33,117 nt of DNA from an uncultured Pelagibacteraceae bacterium (GTDB lineage Bacteria; Pseudomonadota; Alphaproteobacteria; Pelagibacterales; Pelagibacteraceae), in NCBI GenBank assembly GCA_902596745.1, contig CACJUZ010000009.1:1-33117 (forward strand), given 5' to 3'. The translations under genes were made by a program, and so were the position numbers. This document shows positions 17,197 through 29,698 of the stretch, one piece after another. How positions within the stretch are numbered: position 1 is the stretch's first letter; each line of letters begins with the position of its first letter. The notes beneath the pieces were generated by a model. It saw only the letters and a program-made list of their open reading frames with translations, did not search any database and was not told the origin of the DNA.

Positions 17197-20083
17197 GATT
17201 GATAAGAATAATCAAAAGTATAAAAAAACTTCATTCTTAACCGGAGTAAATAGTGATTACATAGAAGAGTATTATTCTTTGTATCTTCAAAATTCAAAAC
17301 TATTAACTAATGATTGGATTGAATTTTTTGATGGTTTGAAAGAAGATTCTAAAAATATTATCCAAAACATACAAGGACCAAGTTGGAATCCTAAAAAAGT
17401 AAAACAATTAAATTTTTATAAAGAAACTAAAACTAATTTAAAAGAGGAGGAAATTTCAGATTTCACTTCTTCAAAACAAGCCTCAACAGACTCAGTAAGA
17501 GCAATTATGTTAATAAGGGCTTATAGAATAAGAGGACATTTGATCGCAAATTTAGATCCCTTAAATTTACACATTAAAGACGAACATCCAGAATTGAAAC
17601 CAGAAACTTACGGCTTTAAAAAAAGTGATTATAACAGAAAAATATTTTTAGATGGGGTACTTGGACTTCAATACGGAAATTTAAATGAAATTTTACAAAT
17701 TTTAAAAAAAACGTATTGTTCTACAATTGGATATGAGTTTATGCACATGAGTGACCCAGAAGAAAAAGCTTGGGTGCGTAATAGAATAGAAGGACCTGAA
17801 AAAAAAATTACTTTCACAGATAATGGAAAAAAAGCAATTTTAAATAAGATTATCGAGGCCGAAGGCTTTGAAAAATATTTACAAGTTAAATTTGTTGGAA
17901 CAAAAAGATTTGGATTAGATGGAGGTGAGTCCTTAATACCCGCCTTAGAACAGATTATAAAAAGAGGAGGAAATTTAGGTGTTAAAGAAATAAAAATTGG
18001 TATGCCCCACAGAGGAAGACTTAATGTCTTAGCAAACGTAATGGGAAAACCATACAAGGCAATTTTTAGTGAATTTTTTGGTAAAGGTATTTCTGCTAAA
18101 GAAGATTTTGAGGGTGATGTTAAATATCATCTTGGAGCATCGTCAAATCGAGAGTTTGATGGAAACATTGTTCATATCAGTTTAACAGACAACCCATCTC
18201 ATTTAGAGGCTGTAAATCCCGTTGTTTTAGGTCAAGTGAGAGCAAAACAATTTTTTCATAAAGATCCAAGTAGAAAGTCTGTTGTTCCAGTTTTAATTCA
18301 CGGTGATGCGGCATTTGCTGGACAAGGTGTTGTAGCTGAATGTTTTGCAATGTCGGGCTTACCAGGCCACAACATTGGTGGAACTATTCATGTAATTGTT
18401 AATAATCAAATTGGCTTTACAACTGCACCAAGATTTGCAAGATCATCTCCTTATCCATCAGATGTCGCTAAGCTATCTCAAGCTCCAATATTTCATGTAA
18501 ACGGTGACGATCCTGAAGCTGTTGTTCATTGCGCAAAAATAGCCACAGAGTACAGACAAAAATTTAATAGAGATGTTGTTATAGATATGGTTTGTTATAG
18601 AAGATTCGGCCATAACGAAGGCGATGAACCATCTTTTACTCAGCCTATAATGTATAAAAAGATAAGATCTCATCCTACAACGTTAAGTCTTTATAGTAAA
18701 AAAATATCAGCAGATGGGTTATTAAACATAAGTCAAATAGAAATTAAAAAGCAAGAATTTAAAAAATTTTTAGAAAATGAATTTAATGCTTCAAAAAATT
18801 ATAAATCTGAACTTAAATGGTTCGATGGAGTATGGTCAAGATTTAAACCAGGTCTGGGAAAAGATAAAAGAGGTGTTAGTGGAGTAGATAAAAAAATAAT
18901 AATCGAGACAGGAAAAAAAATATCTAAAATCCCAAAAAATTTTAGCGTCCATAAAACTTTAAGAAAAATACTTGAACAAAAAGAAAAAATGTTTACTGAA
19001 AATGCGCCAATTGACTGGTCAACTGCTGAGTCTTTAGCCTTTGGCACACTTTTAATTGATGGTTTTTCTGTTAGGTTATCAGGCCAAGATTCAGCTAGGG
19101 GTACATTTAGCCAAAGACACTCTGTTTTAAGAAATCAAGAAAATCACGATAGATATATACCTTTAAATAATTTAAAGAATAACCAGAAAAAATTTGAAAT
19201 AATTGATAGCCTATTATCCGAATTAGCAGTTTTAGGTTTTGAATTTGGTTATTCACTGTCTGAACCGGAAACTCTCGTTTTATGGGAAGCACAATTTGGA
19301 GATTTCGCTAATGGAGCACAAGTAATCATAGATCAGTTTATTACTTCTGGAGAGTCAAAATGGGGAAGAGCAAGTGGTTTGGTTATGTTGTTACCTCACG
19401 GATACGAGGGCCAAGGTCCAGAGCATTCTTCTGCTAGGCTTGAAAGATTTTTACAAATGTGTGCTGGAGAAAATATTCAAATAGTTAATTGCACAACTCC
19501 AGCTAATTATTTTCACGCATTAAGAAGACAAATGCATAGAGCTTTTAGAAAGCCATTGATAGTAATGACACCCAAGTCTCTTCTTAGAAATAAAAGATGT
19601 GTCTCTTCAATTGATGATTTCTCTAAAAAAAATAGTTTTCATAGGGTTCTCGAAGATCATGCATATGTAAAAGACTCTAAAATAATAAAATTAAAGAAAG
19701 ATATAAATATAGAAAGGGTAGTCATGTGTTCTGGTAAAGTCTACTTTGATTTATTAGAAAGTAGAGAAAAAGCAAAAAATGATAAGTTGGTTTTTATAAG
19801 AATTGAACAACTATATCCATTTCCAGCAAAAACATTGGCAAAAATTTTAAAGAGATACAGAAATGCAGAATTTATTTGGTGTCAAGAAGAACCGAAAAAT
19901 ATGGGTGCATGGAATACTGTAAGAAATTATATTGATAGGACCCTTGAAATAATTGAATTTAAAAAATCTAGAGTTAAATATATTGGAAGAAATGCCTCAT
20001 CCACAACTGCGACTGGAAATTATAATAAACATCTTGCAGAACAAAAAAAAATATTAGAAAAGGTTGTTAGGAAACTAAATTAA
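17192..20083 (+). CDS. sucA: 2-oxoglutarate dehydrogenase E1 component
   Basis: SucA is the thiamine-diphosphate-dependent E1 that decarboxylates 2-oxoglutarate and transfers the succinyl group to the SucB lipoyl domain. The 963-residue length is normal. The N-terminal segment [19 protein letters not shown] is the E1o region that binds the other subunits. Active-site stretches include [18 protein letters not shown] (about 270-287), [12 protein letters not shown], the ThDP-binding [13 protein letters not shown] (from about 371) with VNNQIGFTT, and [32 protein letters not shown] and [15 protein letters not shown] mark the transketolase-like C-terminal half. The stop codon overlaps the sucB start by one base. 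Confidence 0.98.
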   Translation: MSIDKNNQKYKKTSFLTGVNSDYIEEYYSLYLQNSKLLTNDWIEFFDGLKEDSKNIIQNIQGPSWNPKKVKQLNFYKETKTNLKEEEISDFTSSKQASTDSVRAIMLIRAYRIRGHLIANLDPLNLHIKDEHPELKPETYGFKKSDYNRKIFLDGVLGLQYGNLNEILQILKKTYCSTIGYEFMHMSDPEEKAWVRNRIEGPEKKITFTDNGKKAILNKIIEAEGFEKYLQVKFVGTKRFGLDGGESLIPALEQIIKRGGNLGVKEIKIGMPHRGRLNVLANVMGKPYKAIFSEFFGKGISAKEDFEGDVKYHLGASSNREFDGNIVHISLTDNPSHLEAVNPVVLGQVRAKQFFHKDPSRKSVVPVLIHGDAAFAGQGVVAECFAMSGLPGHNIGGTIHVIVNNQIGFTTAPRFARSSPYPSDVAKLSQAPIFHVNGDDPEAVVHCAKIATEYRQKFNRDVVIDMVCYRRFGHNEGDEPSFTQPIMYKKIRSHPTTLSLYSKKISADGLLNISQIEIKKQEFKKFLENEFNASKNYKSELKWFDGVWSRFKPGLGKDKRGVSGVDKKIIIETGKKISKIPKNFSVHKTLRKILEQKEKMFTENAPIDWSTAESLAFGTLLIDGFSVRLSGQDSARGTFSQRHSVLRNQENHDRYIPLNNLKNNQKKFEIIDSLLSELAVLGFEFGYSLSEPETLVLWEAQFGDFANGAQVIIDQFITSGESKWGRASGLVMLLPHGYEGQGPEHSSARLERFLQMCAGENIQIVNCTTPANYFHALRRQMHRAFRKPLIVMTPKSLLRNKRCVSSIDDFSKKNSFHRVLEDHAYVKDSKIIKLKKDINIERVVMCSGKVYFDLLESREKAKNDKLVFIRIEQLYPFPAKTLAKILKRYRNAEFIWCQEEPKNMGAWNTVRNYIDRTLEIIEFKKSRVKYIGRNASSTTATGNYNKHLAEQKKILEKVVRKLN

Positions 20084-21450
20084 TGTCTGAAAAAATTGTT
20101 GTACCTACTTTAGGAGAATCGGTTACTGAGGCAACTGTAGCGAAATGGTTAAAAAATAAAGGAGATAAAGTTTCCTCTGATGAGCCATTAGTTGAATTAG
20201 AAACTGACAAAGTAAATGTGGAAGTTCCTTCTCCGTCTAATGGAGTGCTTGAAAGTATTTCTGCAAAAGAAGGTGAGACAGTTAATGTTGGCGCTTTACT
20301 TGGCTCAATATCTAAGTCAAATTCAACGATAACAAGTATAAAGAGCGATTCTTCAGAGAAAAAATATTCTCCACCAAAATTAAAAAAAGATCAAAATAAA
20401 AAGCTAAATATCGCTAGTCAAAATAAAATTAGCAAAAAAAAGGAAGTGGATCCACTTCTCCTTAAAGAAGAAGAAGATTCTTCTCCAAAAATATTTAATG
20501 AGGAACCTTTAGTATTAGAAGAAGAGCCTCTTATTTTAGAAACAACACATGATGAAGAAATTGAAAAATCAAACAAAGATATATTAAATGAAGAATTAAG
20601 AGTCTCACCAGCAGCAAGAAAGATAGTTGCTGAAAAAAAAATTGATCCTCAGTCAGTAAAAGGTACTGGAAAAAATGGCCTTATTTTAAAAGAGGATGTA
20701 ATGAGTTTAATGGGTGTAAAACCTTCTCCGTCTGAAAGAAAAATTGCACACGGTCCTGAGGAAAGAATAAAAATGACAAGACTCAGATTAACTATTGCAA
20801 AAAGACTAAAAGAAGCCCAAGAAAATGCAGCAATGTTAACAACATTTAACGAAGTTAATATGCATGAAGTAATAAAAATGAAAAACAATTATAAAGAAGA
20901 TTTTCAAAAAAAATATTCTGCAAAGTTAGGTTTCATGTCTTTTTTTGTTAAAGCATGCATAATTGGGTTAAAAAATTATCCTGCAGTAAATGCTGAAATA
21001 CAAGGTGATGAAATAGTTTATAAAAATTATTATAATATAAGTATAGCTGTAGGCACTGATAAAGGTTTAGTAGTTCCAGTGGTTAGGAATTCAGATGAGT
21101 TATCCTTTGCTGAAATTGAAAAAAATATAAGTACACTTGGACAAAAAGCTAGGGATGGAAAATTAACGATTGAAGATTTACAAGGCGGGACTTTTACAAT
21201 AACTAACGGTGGAATTTATGGATCAATGTTATCTACCCCTATACTAAATCCACCACAATCAGCAGTTTTAGGTATGCACAATATTATTGAAAGACCTGTT
21301 GTTGAAAACGGCGAAATAAAAATAAGACCAATTATGTATTTAGCGTTATCCTATGACCATAGGATAATTGATGGAAAGGAAGCTGTTTCATTTTTAAGAA
21401 TTGTGAAGGACTCCTTAGAGCAACCTAAACGACTTTTTTTAAATCTTTAA
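20083..21450 (+). CDS. sucB: 2-oxoglutarate dehydrogenase E2, dihydrolipoyl succinyltransferase
   Basis: SucB forms the core of the 2-oxoglutarate dehydrogenase complex and passes the succinyl group to CoA. The 455-residue protein has an N-terminal lipoyl domain (1-77, lipoylated Lys43 in [11 protein letters not shown]), an unusually charged linker (about 80-172), an E3/E1-binding domain ([17 protein letters not shown], about 173-210) and the catalytic domain (about 228-455) with the SYDHRIIDG motif (His426, Asp430). The linker changes from Lys-rich (97-120) to Glu-rich (121-170) and contains a near-tandem EEPLVLE / EEPLILE repeat, instead of the Ala/Pro-rich linker of many E2s. It overlaps sucA by one base, and lpdA follows after 3 bases. 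Confidence 0.97.
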   Translation: MSEKIVVPTLGESVTEATVAKWLKNKGDKVSSDEPLVELETDKVNVEVPSPSNGVLESISAKEGETVNVGALLGSISKSNSTITSIKSDSSEKKYSPPKLKKDQNKKLNIASQNKISKKKEVDPLLLKEEEDSSPKIFNEEPLVLEEEPLILETTHDEEIEKSNKDILNEELRVSPAARKIVAEKKIDPQSVKGTGKNGLILKEDVMSLMGVKPSPSERKIAHGPEERIKMTRLRLTIAKRLKEAQENAAMLTTFNEVNMHEVIKMKNNYKEDFQKKYSAKLGFMSFFVKACIIGLKNYPAVNAEIQGDEIVYKNYYNISIAVGTDKGLVVPVVRNSDELSFAEIEKNISTLGQKARDGKLTIEDLQGGTFTITNGGIYGSMLSTPILNPPQSAVLGMHNIIERPVVENGEIKIRPIMYLALSYDHRIIDGKEAVSFLRIVKDSLEQPKRLFLNL

Positions 21451-21453
21451 CTT

Positions 21454-22857
21454 ATGAGTGATAATTTTGATGTAATAGTAATTGGAGGAGGCCCTGGTGG
21501 ATATGTATGTGCCATCAGAGCTGCTCAATTAGGTTTAAAAGCAGCATGTGTGGAGAGCAGGGGCACTCTAGGAGGAACATGTCTTAACATAGGTTGCATC
21601 CCATCCAAAAGCTTATTAAATCTTTCAGAAAATTTTCATAAAGCTAAAAAAGACTTTTCTTCGCAAGGAATAGAAGTTTCAGATATTAAATTAAATGTAG
21701 AGAAAATGATGAATAATAAAAACAAATCTGTACAGATTTTAACCAAAGGTGTTGAGTTCTTATTCAAAAAGAACAAGGTTAGCTATTTAAAAGGAAAAGG
21801 AGTTATTTTTTCACCTTCAAGTGTCGTTGTTTACGATCAAGGAAAAAAAACATCATATAACACCAAAAACATAGTCATAGCAACTGGTTCATCCGCAGTT
21901 TCTCTACCGGGTGTTATGATTGATGAAAAAAATATTATTTCTTCAACAGGAGCTCTCTCTTTAAAATCTGTGCCAAAATCGTTATTAGTTATAGGGGGCG
22001 GCTATATAGGTTTAGAGATGGGCTCTGTTTGGAAAAGACTAGGAGCAGAAGTCACTGTGATTGAAAATCTTCCTTTTATAACTCCTGGAATGGATAGAGA
22101 AATATCAAATGAATTTCAGAAAATATTAACTAAACAAGGAATTAAATTTAAACTTAATTGTAAAGTTTTATCAATTAAAGATTTGGGTTCTGAAGTGAAA
22201 GTCGAGTACCAGAACAATGATGAAAATAAAAAAGAAATAATTTTAGCTGATAAAACCTTAATCGCAGTTGGAAGAAAACCTTACACAGAAGGCCTAAACC
22301 TAAATAAAATTGGTGTTAAAAAAGATGAAAAAGGTCGAATTAAAATTAATAAAAACTTTCAAACTGAGATAAAAAATATATATGCAATCGGAGACGTAAT
22401 TGAAGGCCCAATGTTAGCCCATAAAGCCGAAGAAGAAGGTATAGCAGTAGCAGAATTACTAGCAGGACAATCTGGACATGTAAATTATGACGTTATACCG
22501 GGCGTAATTTATACATCTCCAGAGGTTGCTTATGTGGGTAAATCTGAAGAACAACTTAAAGAAGAAGGTGTATCTTATAAAACAGGAAAATTTCCGTTTT
22601 TGGCAAACTCAAGAGCAAAAGTAAACAATGAGACAGATGGTTTTGTAAAAATTCTAGCAGATAGTAAATCTGATCGTTTGTTAGGAGCACATATTATAGG
22701 ACCTCATTGTGGAGATATGATTGCTGAAATGGCCTTAGCAATGGAATTTGGGGCAAGTGCGGAGGATGTAGCAAGGACCTGTCATGCTCATCCAACTCAT
22801 ACAGAGGCAATAAAAGAGGCTGCTTTAGCTGTTGATAAAAGGCCAATTCATTTTTAA
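21454..22857 (+). CDS. lpdA: dihydrolipoyl dehydrogenase (E3)
   Basis: This flavoprotein reoxidises the dihydrolipoyl groups of SucB (and possibly other 2-oxoacid complexes or the glycine cleavage system) with NAD+. The 467-residue protein has the FAD motif VIVIGGGPGGYVCAIRAAQ, the redox disulfide Cys43/Cys48 in GGTCLNIGCIPSK, the NAD motif VIGGGYIGLEMGSVW, the second FAD motif IYAIGDVIEGPMLAHKAEEEG, and the catalytic His446/Glu451 in HAHPTHTEA. It lies 3 bases after sucB, which argues that it serves the 2-oxoglutarate complex first. priA begins 28 bases later, with no obvious terminator between. Confidence 0.98.
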   Translation: MSDNFDVIVIGGGPGGYVCAIRAAQLGLKAACVESRGTLGGTCLNIGCIPSKSLLNLSENFHKAKKDFSSQGIEVSDIKLNVEKMMNNKNKSVQILTKGVEFLFKKNKVSYLKGKGVIFSPSSVVVYDQGKKTSYNTKNIVIATGSSAVSLPGVMIDEKNIISSTGALSLKSVPKSLLVIGGGYIGLEMGSVWKRLGAEVTVIENLPFITPGMDREISNEFQKILTKQGIKFKLNCKVLSIKDLGSEVKVEYQNNDENKKEIILADKTLIAVGRKPYTEGLNLNKIGVKKDEKGRIKINKNFQTEIKNIYAIGDVIEGPMLAHKAEEEGIAVAELLAGQSGHVNYDVIPGVIYTSPEVAYVGKSEEQLKEEGVSYKTGKFPFLANSRAKVNNETDGFVKILADSKSDRLLGAHIIGPHCGDMIAEMALAMEFGASAEDVARTCHAHPTHTEAIKEAALAVDKRPIHF

Positions 22858-22885
22858 TTCAAAAAAAATAAAATAAAATCTATCC

Positions 22886-24847
22886 ATGAAGGTGCCTGTC
22901 TTATTACCAAAAGTTTTTAATCATCCTTTTACATATATTTGCAATTCAAAAAAAATTAAGAATATCAAACTAGGAGACATAGTACTCGTGCCTTTCGGAA
23001 AAAAAAAGGAAATAGGTGTTGTTTGGGATAAGTTAAAACAAACTGAAAAAAATATTAAACTTAAACAAATAGAAAAAAAGGTTTCTAGCATAGTCTTAAA
23101 TAAAAAAATGATTAAATTTATCAATTGGTTTTCTATTTATAATCTTGTCCCAAAAGGGATGATTTTAAAAATGTGTTTAGGTAATCTTAAGAATTTTGAT
23201 GAGACTAAAAAAAAATATTTAACAAAAAATAAAATTGACGTAAGTGAGTATAAATTAAGTACCGATCAAAGAAACGCTTTAAATAACCTTATAAGTTATG
23301 GAAATAAGTTTAGTGTTTCCGTATTGTTAGGAATAACGGGCTCAGGGAAAACAATCGTTTATTTTGAAAGAATCAAAAGATTGATAGAGGAAAAAAAACA
23401 AGCTTTAATATTAATCCCTGAAATATTTCTTACTACTCAATTTAAAAAAAGGTTTAAATTGTTTTTTGGCTATGAACCAGCAATTTGGCACTCAAAAATT
23501 AGTATTAATAAAAAAAAGGAAATTTGGAAGTCTATTGCTAGAAATAAAATAAAAATAGTTTTAGGTGCAAGATCGTCTTTATTTTTACCTTTTAAAAATT
23601 TAGGATTGATAGTAGTTGATGAGGAACATGACTCCTCTTATAAACAAGAGGAAAATGTAATTTACAACGCTAGAGACATGGCAATATCTCGCGCATCTAT
23701 AGAAAATATTCCAATACACCTAATTACATCGATACCTTCATTAGAGACGTATAATAATATTAAAAATAAGAAATATTTAAAAACGGTGCTGAATAAAAGA
23801 TATGAAAATCATCCTTTACCAAAATCAGAAGTAATCGATTTAAATCTTGAAAGTCTCAATAAAAAATCTATTTCAAACAAAACAATAGAAATAGTCGAAG
23901 AATATCTAAAAAAAAATAATCAAATTCTTTTTTTTTTAAATAGAAGAGGATATGCACCATTTCTCATTTGTAAAAAATGTGGTTACAGACATATCTGTCC
24001 AAATTGTTCAATATATTTAACATATCATAAAATACTCAACAAAATCATTTGCCATCATTGCGGTTACAAAAGTAGCTCCAATAGAAAATGCCTAGACAAA
24101 AAAAACTTTTGTGATTTTTCTTTTTATGGACCTGGAGTTGAGAAAGTATTTGAGGAATTAAAAGGCATTTTTCCAAATAAAGTAATTAAAATATTTTCGA
24201 GTGATTATCTTAATAAAAAAAAACAATCAGAAAATTTGATCAATGAAATAAGTGATGAAAAAATAGATATTTTAGTAGGAACGCAAATGATATCAAAAGG
24301 TTTTAACTTTCCAAAACTAAATTGTATAGTGGTGGTAGATGCAGATTTTACAGGAAAAGGTTATGACTTAAGAACCACTGAAAAAAATATACAACTTTAT
24401 AATCAATTAAGTGGAAGAGCTGGAAGATTTTCAAATGAATCTATTATTTTATATCAAACAATAAATCCTAATAACCAAATTCTAAAAAATATTTTAGAAA
24501 ATAATTCTGAAAATTTTTTGATGAATGAATTAAAGATAAGAAAAGAAAATAATCTCCCTCCATATAAAAGATTAATAGCAATTATAATATCTTCTGTTTC
24601 AAAAGAATATAGTTATCAAGGGGCTTTAGAAATTAAAAAAAAAATTGAAAAACTTAAAAATGTTCAAATTCTTGGACCAGTGGACTCACCTATTTTTAAG
24701 AAGAATAAAAAATATAGGACAAGATTGTTAATACGATCTAATAGTAATACTCTGTGTCAAATATCCTTAGCTAAAGTTTTAGAAAATCTAAAAATATCGA
24801 GCAAAATTAAACTTACAGTTGATGTTGATCCAATAAATTTCACATAA
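22886..24847 (+). CDS. priA: primosomal replication restart helicase PriA, with divergent motifs
   Basis: PriA recognises stalled or repaired replication forks and reloads the replisome through a 3'-5' helicase. The 653-residue protein is shorter than E. coli PriA (732). The N-terminal DNA-binding domain starts VPVLLPKVFNHPFTYI. Walker A is GITGSGKT (149-156), motif II DEEH (245-248), and motif VI QLSGRAGR (507-514). Zinc-binding cysteines are 362, 365, 371, 374, 389, 392, 402 and 409. The last pair is spaced by six residues instead of the usual two. Motif III, normally GSATP, reads TSIPS with one residue missing. The location just before atpH is common in alphaproteobacteria. The call is firm; full helicase activity is less so. 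Confidence 0.94.
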   Translation: MKVPVLLPKVFNHPFTYICNSKKIKNIKLGDIVLVPFGKKKEIGVVWDKLKQTEKNIKLKQIEKKVSSIVLNKKMIKFINWFSIYNLVPKGMILKMCLGNLKNFDETKKKYLTKNKIDVSEYKLSTDQRNALNNLISYGNKFSVSVLLGITGSGKTIVYFERIKRLIEEKKQALILIPEIFLTTQFKKRFKLFFGYEPAIWHSKISINKKKEIWKSIARNKIKIVLGARSSLFLPFKNLGLIVVDEEHDSSYKQEENVIYNARDMAISRASIENIPIHLITSIPSLETYNNIKNKKYLKTVLNKRYENHPLPKSEVIDLNLESLNKKSISNKTIEIVEEYLKKNNQILFFLNRRGYAPFLICKKCGYRHICPNCSIYLTYHKILNKIICHHCGYKSSSNRKCLDKKNFCDFSFYGPGVEKVFEELKGIFPNKVIKIFSSDYLNKKKQSENLINEISDEKIDILVGTQMISKGFNFPKLNCIVVVDADFTGKGYDLRTTEKNIQLYNQLSGRAGRFSNESIILYQTINPNNQILKNILENNSENFLMNELKIRKENNLPPYKRLIAIIISSVSKEYSYQGALEIKKKIEKLKNVQILGPVDSPIFKKNKKYRTRLLIRSNSNTLCQISLAKVLENLKISSKIKLTVDVDPINFT

Positions 24848-24927
24848 TTTAATATATCATCTTGAAGGGTATACTAAGCTATGCTAGGACCACTTATTTC
24901 TAAAGTAATTCTTAAACAGGATTAAAA
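24848..24927 (+). promoter_or_regulatory. priA-atpH intergenic region, likely to hold the ATP synthase promoter
   Basis: This 80-base gap is the longest in the window. TATACT (24870-24875) and TATGCT (24880-24885) are possible -10 boxes and TTGAAG (24862-24867) resembles a -35 box, but none are spaced correctly as a pair. AACAGG (24915-24920) sits about 8 bases before the TTG start of atpH and is the likely ribosome-binding site. A promoter here is an inference from gap length and from the need for strong F1 expression. Confidence 0.35.
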
Positions 24928-25485
24928 TTGAGCGGAGTGAAGACATTTTCAAATGAGACATCGGAGCGTTACGCTTTGGCGTTATTCGAACTTGCAAGTG
25001 AAAACTTACAAGTCGAAGAAATTGATAAGAATGTTTCATTTCTTTTAGATTATTGTAAAAATAATTTAGCTTTTGCAAATTTCTTAAAAAATCCAACTTA
25101 TCAATTAGAAATTCAGAGCAAAATTTTTCTTAAAATTTCAAAAATAATGAAATTAAATACTACTTTAAGTAATTTTATACAACTTATTATTAATAAAAGA
25201 AGGATATATTTTTTAGAAAAAATTTTAAAAAACTTCAACAATTTAAGTTCTAAGAAAAAAGGAAAAATTGATGCAATATTTATTTCCTCAAAAGATTTAT
25301 CTGAGGATGAAAGAAAAAAAATTAATCAAGATATTTCAAAAGCTATAAAGTCAAATATAAATTTTTCTTATAAAACAGATAAAACCCTTATTAGCGGTAT
25401 TAAAATACAAGTTGGTAGCTTATTGATTGATACAACTGTAAGTAATAAACTAAAAAGACTTAAACAATCAATGTTAGAAAGTTGA
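24928..25485 (+). CDS. atpH: ATP synthase F1 delta subunit (TTG start)
   Basis: AtpH is the stalk protein that joins the F1 catalytic head to the peripheral stalk of ATP synthase. The 185-residue protein has the family start [12 protein letters not shown] and the C-terminal signature [22 protein letters not shown]. The only plausible start for a complete N-terminus is TTG at 24928, or GTG at 24937; no ATG lies upstream of the conserved region. TTG is preferred because AACAGG is well spaced from it. atpA starts one base after the stop. The order H-A-G-D-C without the F0 genes is usual in alphaproteobacteria, where F0 is encoded elsewhere. Confidence 0.95.
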   Translation: MSGVKTFSNETSERYALALFELASENLQVEEIDKNVSFLLDYCKNNLAFANFLKNPTYQLEIQSKIFLKISKIMKLNTTLSNFIQLIINKRRIYFLEKILKNFNNLSSKKKGKIDAIFISSKDLSEDERKKINQDISKAIKSNINFSYKTDKTLISGIKIQVGSLLIDTTVSNKLKRLKQSMLES

Positions 25486-25486
25486 A

Positions 25487-27015
25487 ATGGAAATGAATCC
25501 CTCAGAAATTACGAAACTTCTTAAAGAACAAATTAAAAACTTTGGAGATAAAGCCGAGGTTTCTGAAGTAGGGAAGGTATTAACAGTAGGTGACGGTATA
25601 GCCCGAGTTTATGGTTTGGATAATGTACAAGCTGGGGAAATGGTAGAATTTAATGATGGTTCAAAAGGAATGGCTTTAAATTTAGAGAGTGATAACGTTG
25701 GTGTAGTTATTTTCGGAGATGATAGACAGATAAAAGAAGGAGACACCGTTAAACGTACTAACTCAATAGTCGATGTTCCTGTAGGAAAAGAATTGCTAGG
25801 TAGAGTTGTTGATGGCTTAGGTATTCCGATAGATGGAAAAGGAAATTTATCACCAAAGTCTCTAAGAAAAAGAGTTGAAGTTAAAGCTCCAGGCATAATA
25901 CCACGTCAATCAGTTAATGAGCCGATGCAAACTGGCCTTAAAGCAATAGATAGTTTAATACCTATTGGAAGAGGTCAAAGAGAACTTATTATTGGTGATA
26001 GACAAACTGGAAAGACAGCAGTCGCAGTAGACACAATTATAAATCAAAAAGCTATAAACGAGTCTAACGATGAGAAGAAAAAGCTTTATTGTGTATATGT
26101 TGCAATTGGTCAAAAAAGATCTACCGTTGCTCAAATCGTTAAAACGTTGGAAGATGCGGGTGCTATGAAATACACGACAGTAGTATCAGCTACGGCCTCT
26201 GACTCGGCTCCTTTACAATTTTTAGCACCATATACAGGATGTACTATTGGGGAATATTTTAGAGATAATGGAATGCATGCTTTAATAATTTATGATGACC
26301 TTTCAAAACAAGCTGTCGCATATCGACAAATGTCATTATTATTAAGAAGACCACCAGGTAGAGAAGCTTACCCAGGAGATGTATTTTATTTACACAGTAG
26401 ACTTTTGGAGAGAGCAGCTAAATTAAATGAAAAAAATGGTGGCGGCTCTTTAACTGCACTTCCAATAATAGAAACTCAAGCAGGGGATGTTTCTGCTTAT
26501 ATCCCTACAAATGTTATTTCAATAACGGATGGTCAAATATTTTTAGAAACTGAGTTATTTAATCAAGGGATAAGACCAGCAGTTAATGTAGGTCTATCTG
26601 TTTCGAGAGTTGGTTCAGCAGCTCAAACAAAAGCAATGAAAAAAGTTGCAGGTTCTATTAAGCTAGAACTTGCTCAATATCGTGAAATGGCTGCTTTTGC
26701 ACAATTTGGATCAGATTTGGATGTTTCTACTCAAAAACTTTTAAATAGAGGTTCCAAATTAACTGAATTACTTAAACAAAATCAGTACTCTCCTCTTACA
26801 GTTGCAGAACAAGTAATATCAATCTTTACTGGTGTGAGCGGTTATCTCGATAATATTGAGTTAAATCAAATTAAAAAATTTGAAAGTGAATTATTAGAAA
26901 AAGTAAGGAACGACTTTCCTGAAATATTAGAAAACATAAATAACTCTGGAAAACTAGAGGATGAAATAAAAAACAAGTTAATTGAAGTTATAGAAGCCCA
27001 AAAAGAAAGAAAATA

Positions 27016-27016
<1 letters not shown>
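25487..27016 (+). CDS. atpA: ATP synthase F1 alpha subunit
   Basis: AtpA forms the non-catalytic nucleotide-binding half of the F1 hexamer. The 509-residue length is normal. The start [17 protein letters not shown] and the beta-barrel segment [20 protein letters not shown] are typical of alphaproteobacteria. Walker A is GDRQTGKT (170-177), and the alpha-subunit signature [17 protein letters not shown] is present with the conserved arginine. A second in-frame ATG lies two codons in (25493); the first is chosen because it sits one base after the atpH stop. The stop codon overlaps the atpG ATG by one base. Confidence 0.99.
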
Positions 27017-29309
<2,293 letters not shown>

Positions 29310-29314
29310 ACCTA

Positions 29315-29698
29315 ATGTCAGAAGAATTTAAAATCGAAATAATAAGTCCTGATAAAAGTGTTTACTCGGGTCAAACAAATAATGCAGTACTACCTTGCTT
29401 TGAAGGACAAGTTACAATATTAAAAGATCATATTCCTTTGATAACTTTTTTAAGACCTGGCCTAATTGAAATTGGAAACAACGAAAAGTATTATGTTGAG
29501 GATGGTACTGTAGAGTTTTCAGAAAACAATCTTTTAATATTATCATCCACTGTTCAGAGCCTACAAAACATAAAAACTGAGAATATAAATAACATGTTAA
29601 AAAATGCTGAAAAAGATCTTTCAGATAATCAATTAACAGATAAACAAAAATATATTTTAGATTACAAAATAGAAGTTTTAAAACAAATTAACCAATAA
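29315..29698 (+). CDS. atpC: ATP synthase F1 epsilon subunit
   Basis: AtpC sits at the base of the rotor, links gamma to the F0 c-ring and can inhibit ATP hydrolysis. The 127-residue protein has the N-terminal beta-sandwich, with ISPDKSVYSGQTNNAVLPC, EGQVTILKDHIPLI and YYVEDGTVEFSENNLLIL, followed by a helical C-terminal part. The length is usual for this group. The last 11 bases overlap the 3' end of rppH on the opposite strand, and no intrinsic terminator with a U-run is visible, so the end of the F1 transcript is unclear. Confidence 0.95.
   Translation: MSEEFKIEIISPDKSVYSGQTNNAVLPCFEGQVTILKDHIPLITFLRPGLIEIGNNEKYYVEDGTVEFSENNLLILSSTVQSLQNIKTENINNMLKNAEKDLSDNQLTDKQKYILDYKIEVLKQINQ

Noticed and set aside
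17668-18057. 129-codon - strand frame inside sucA
   Set aside because: Mirror of the conserved E1 coding sequence, with no independent support.
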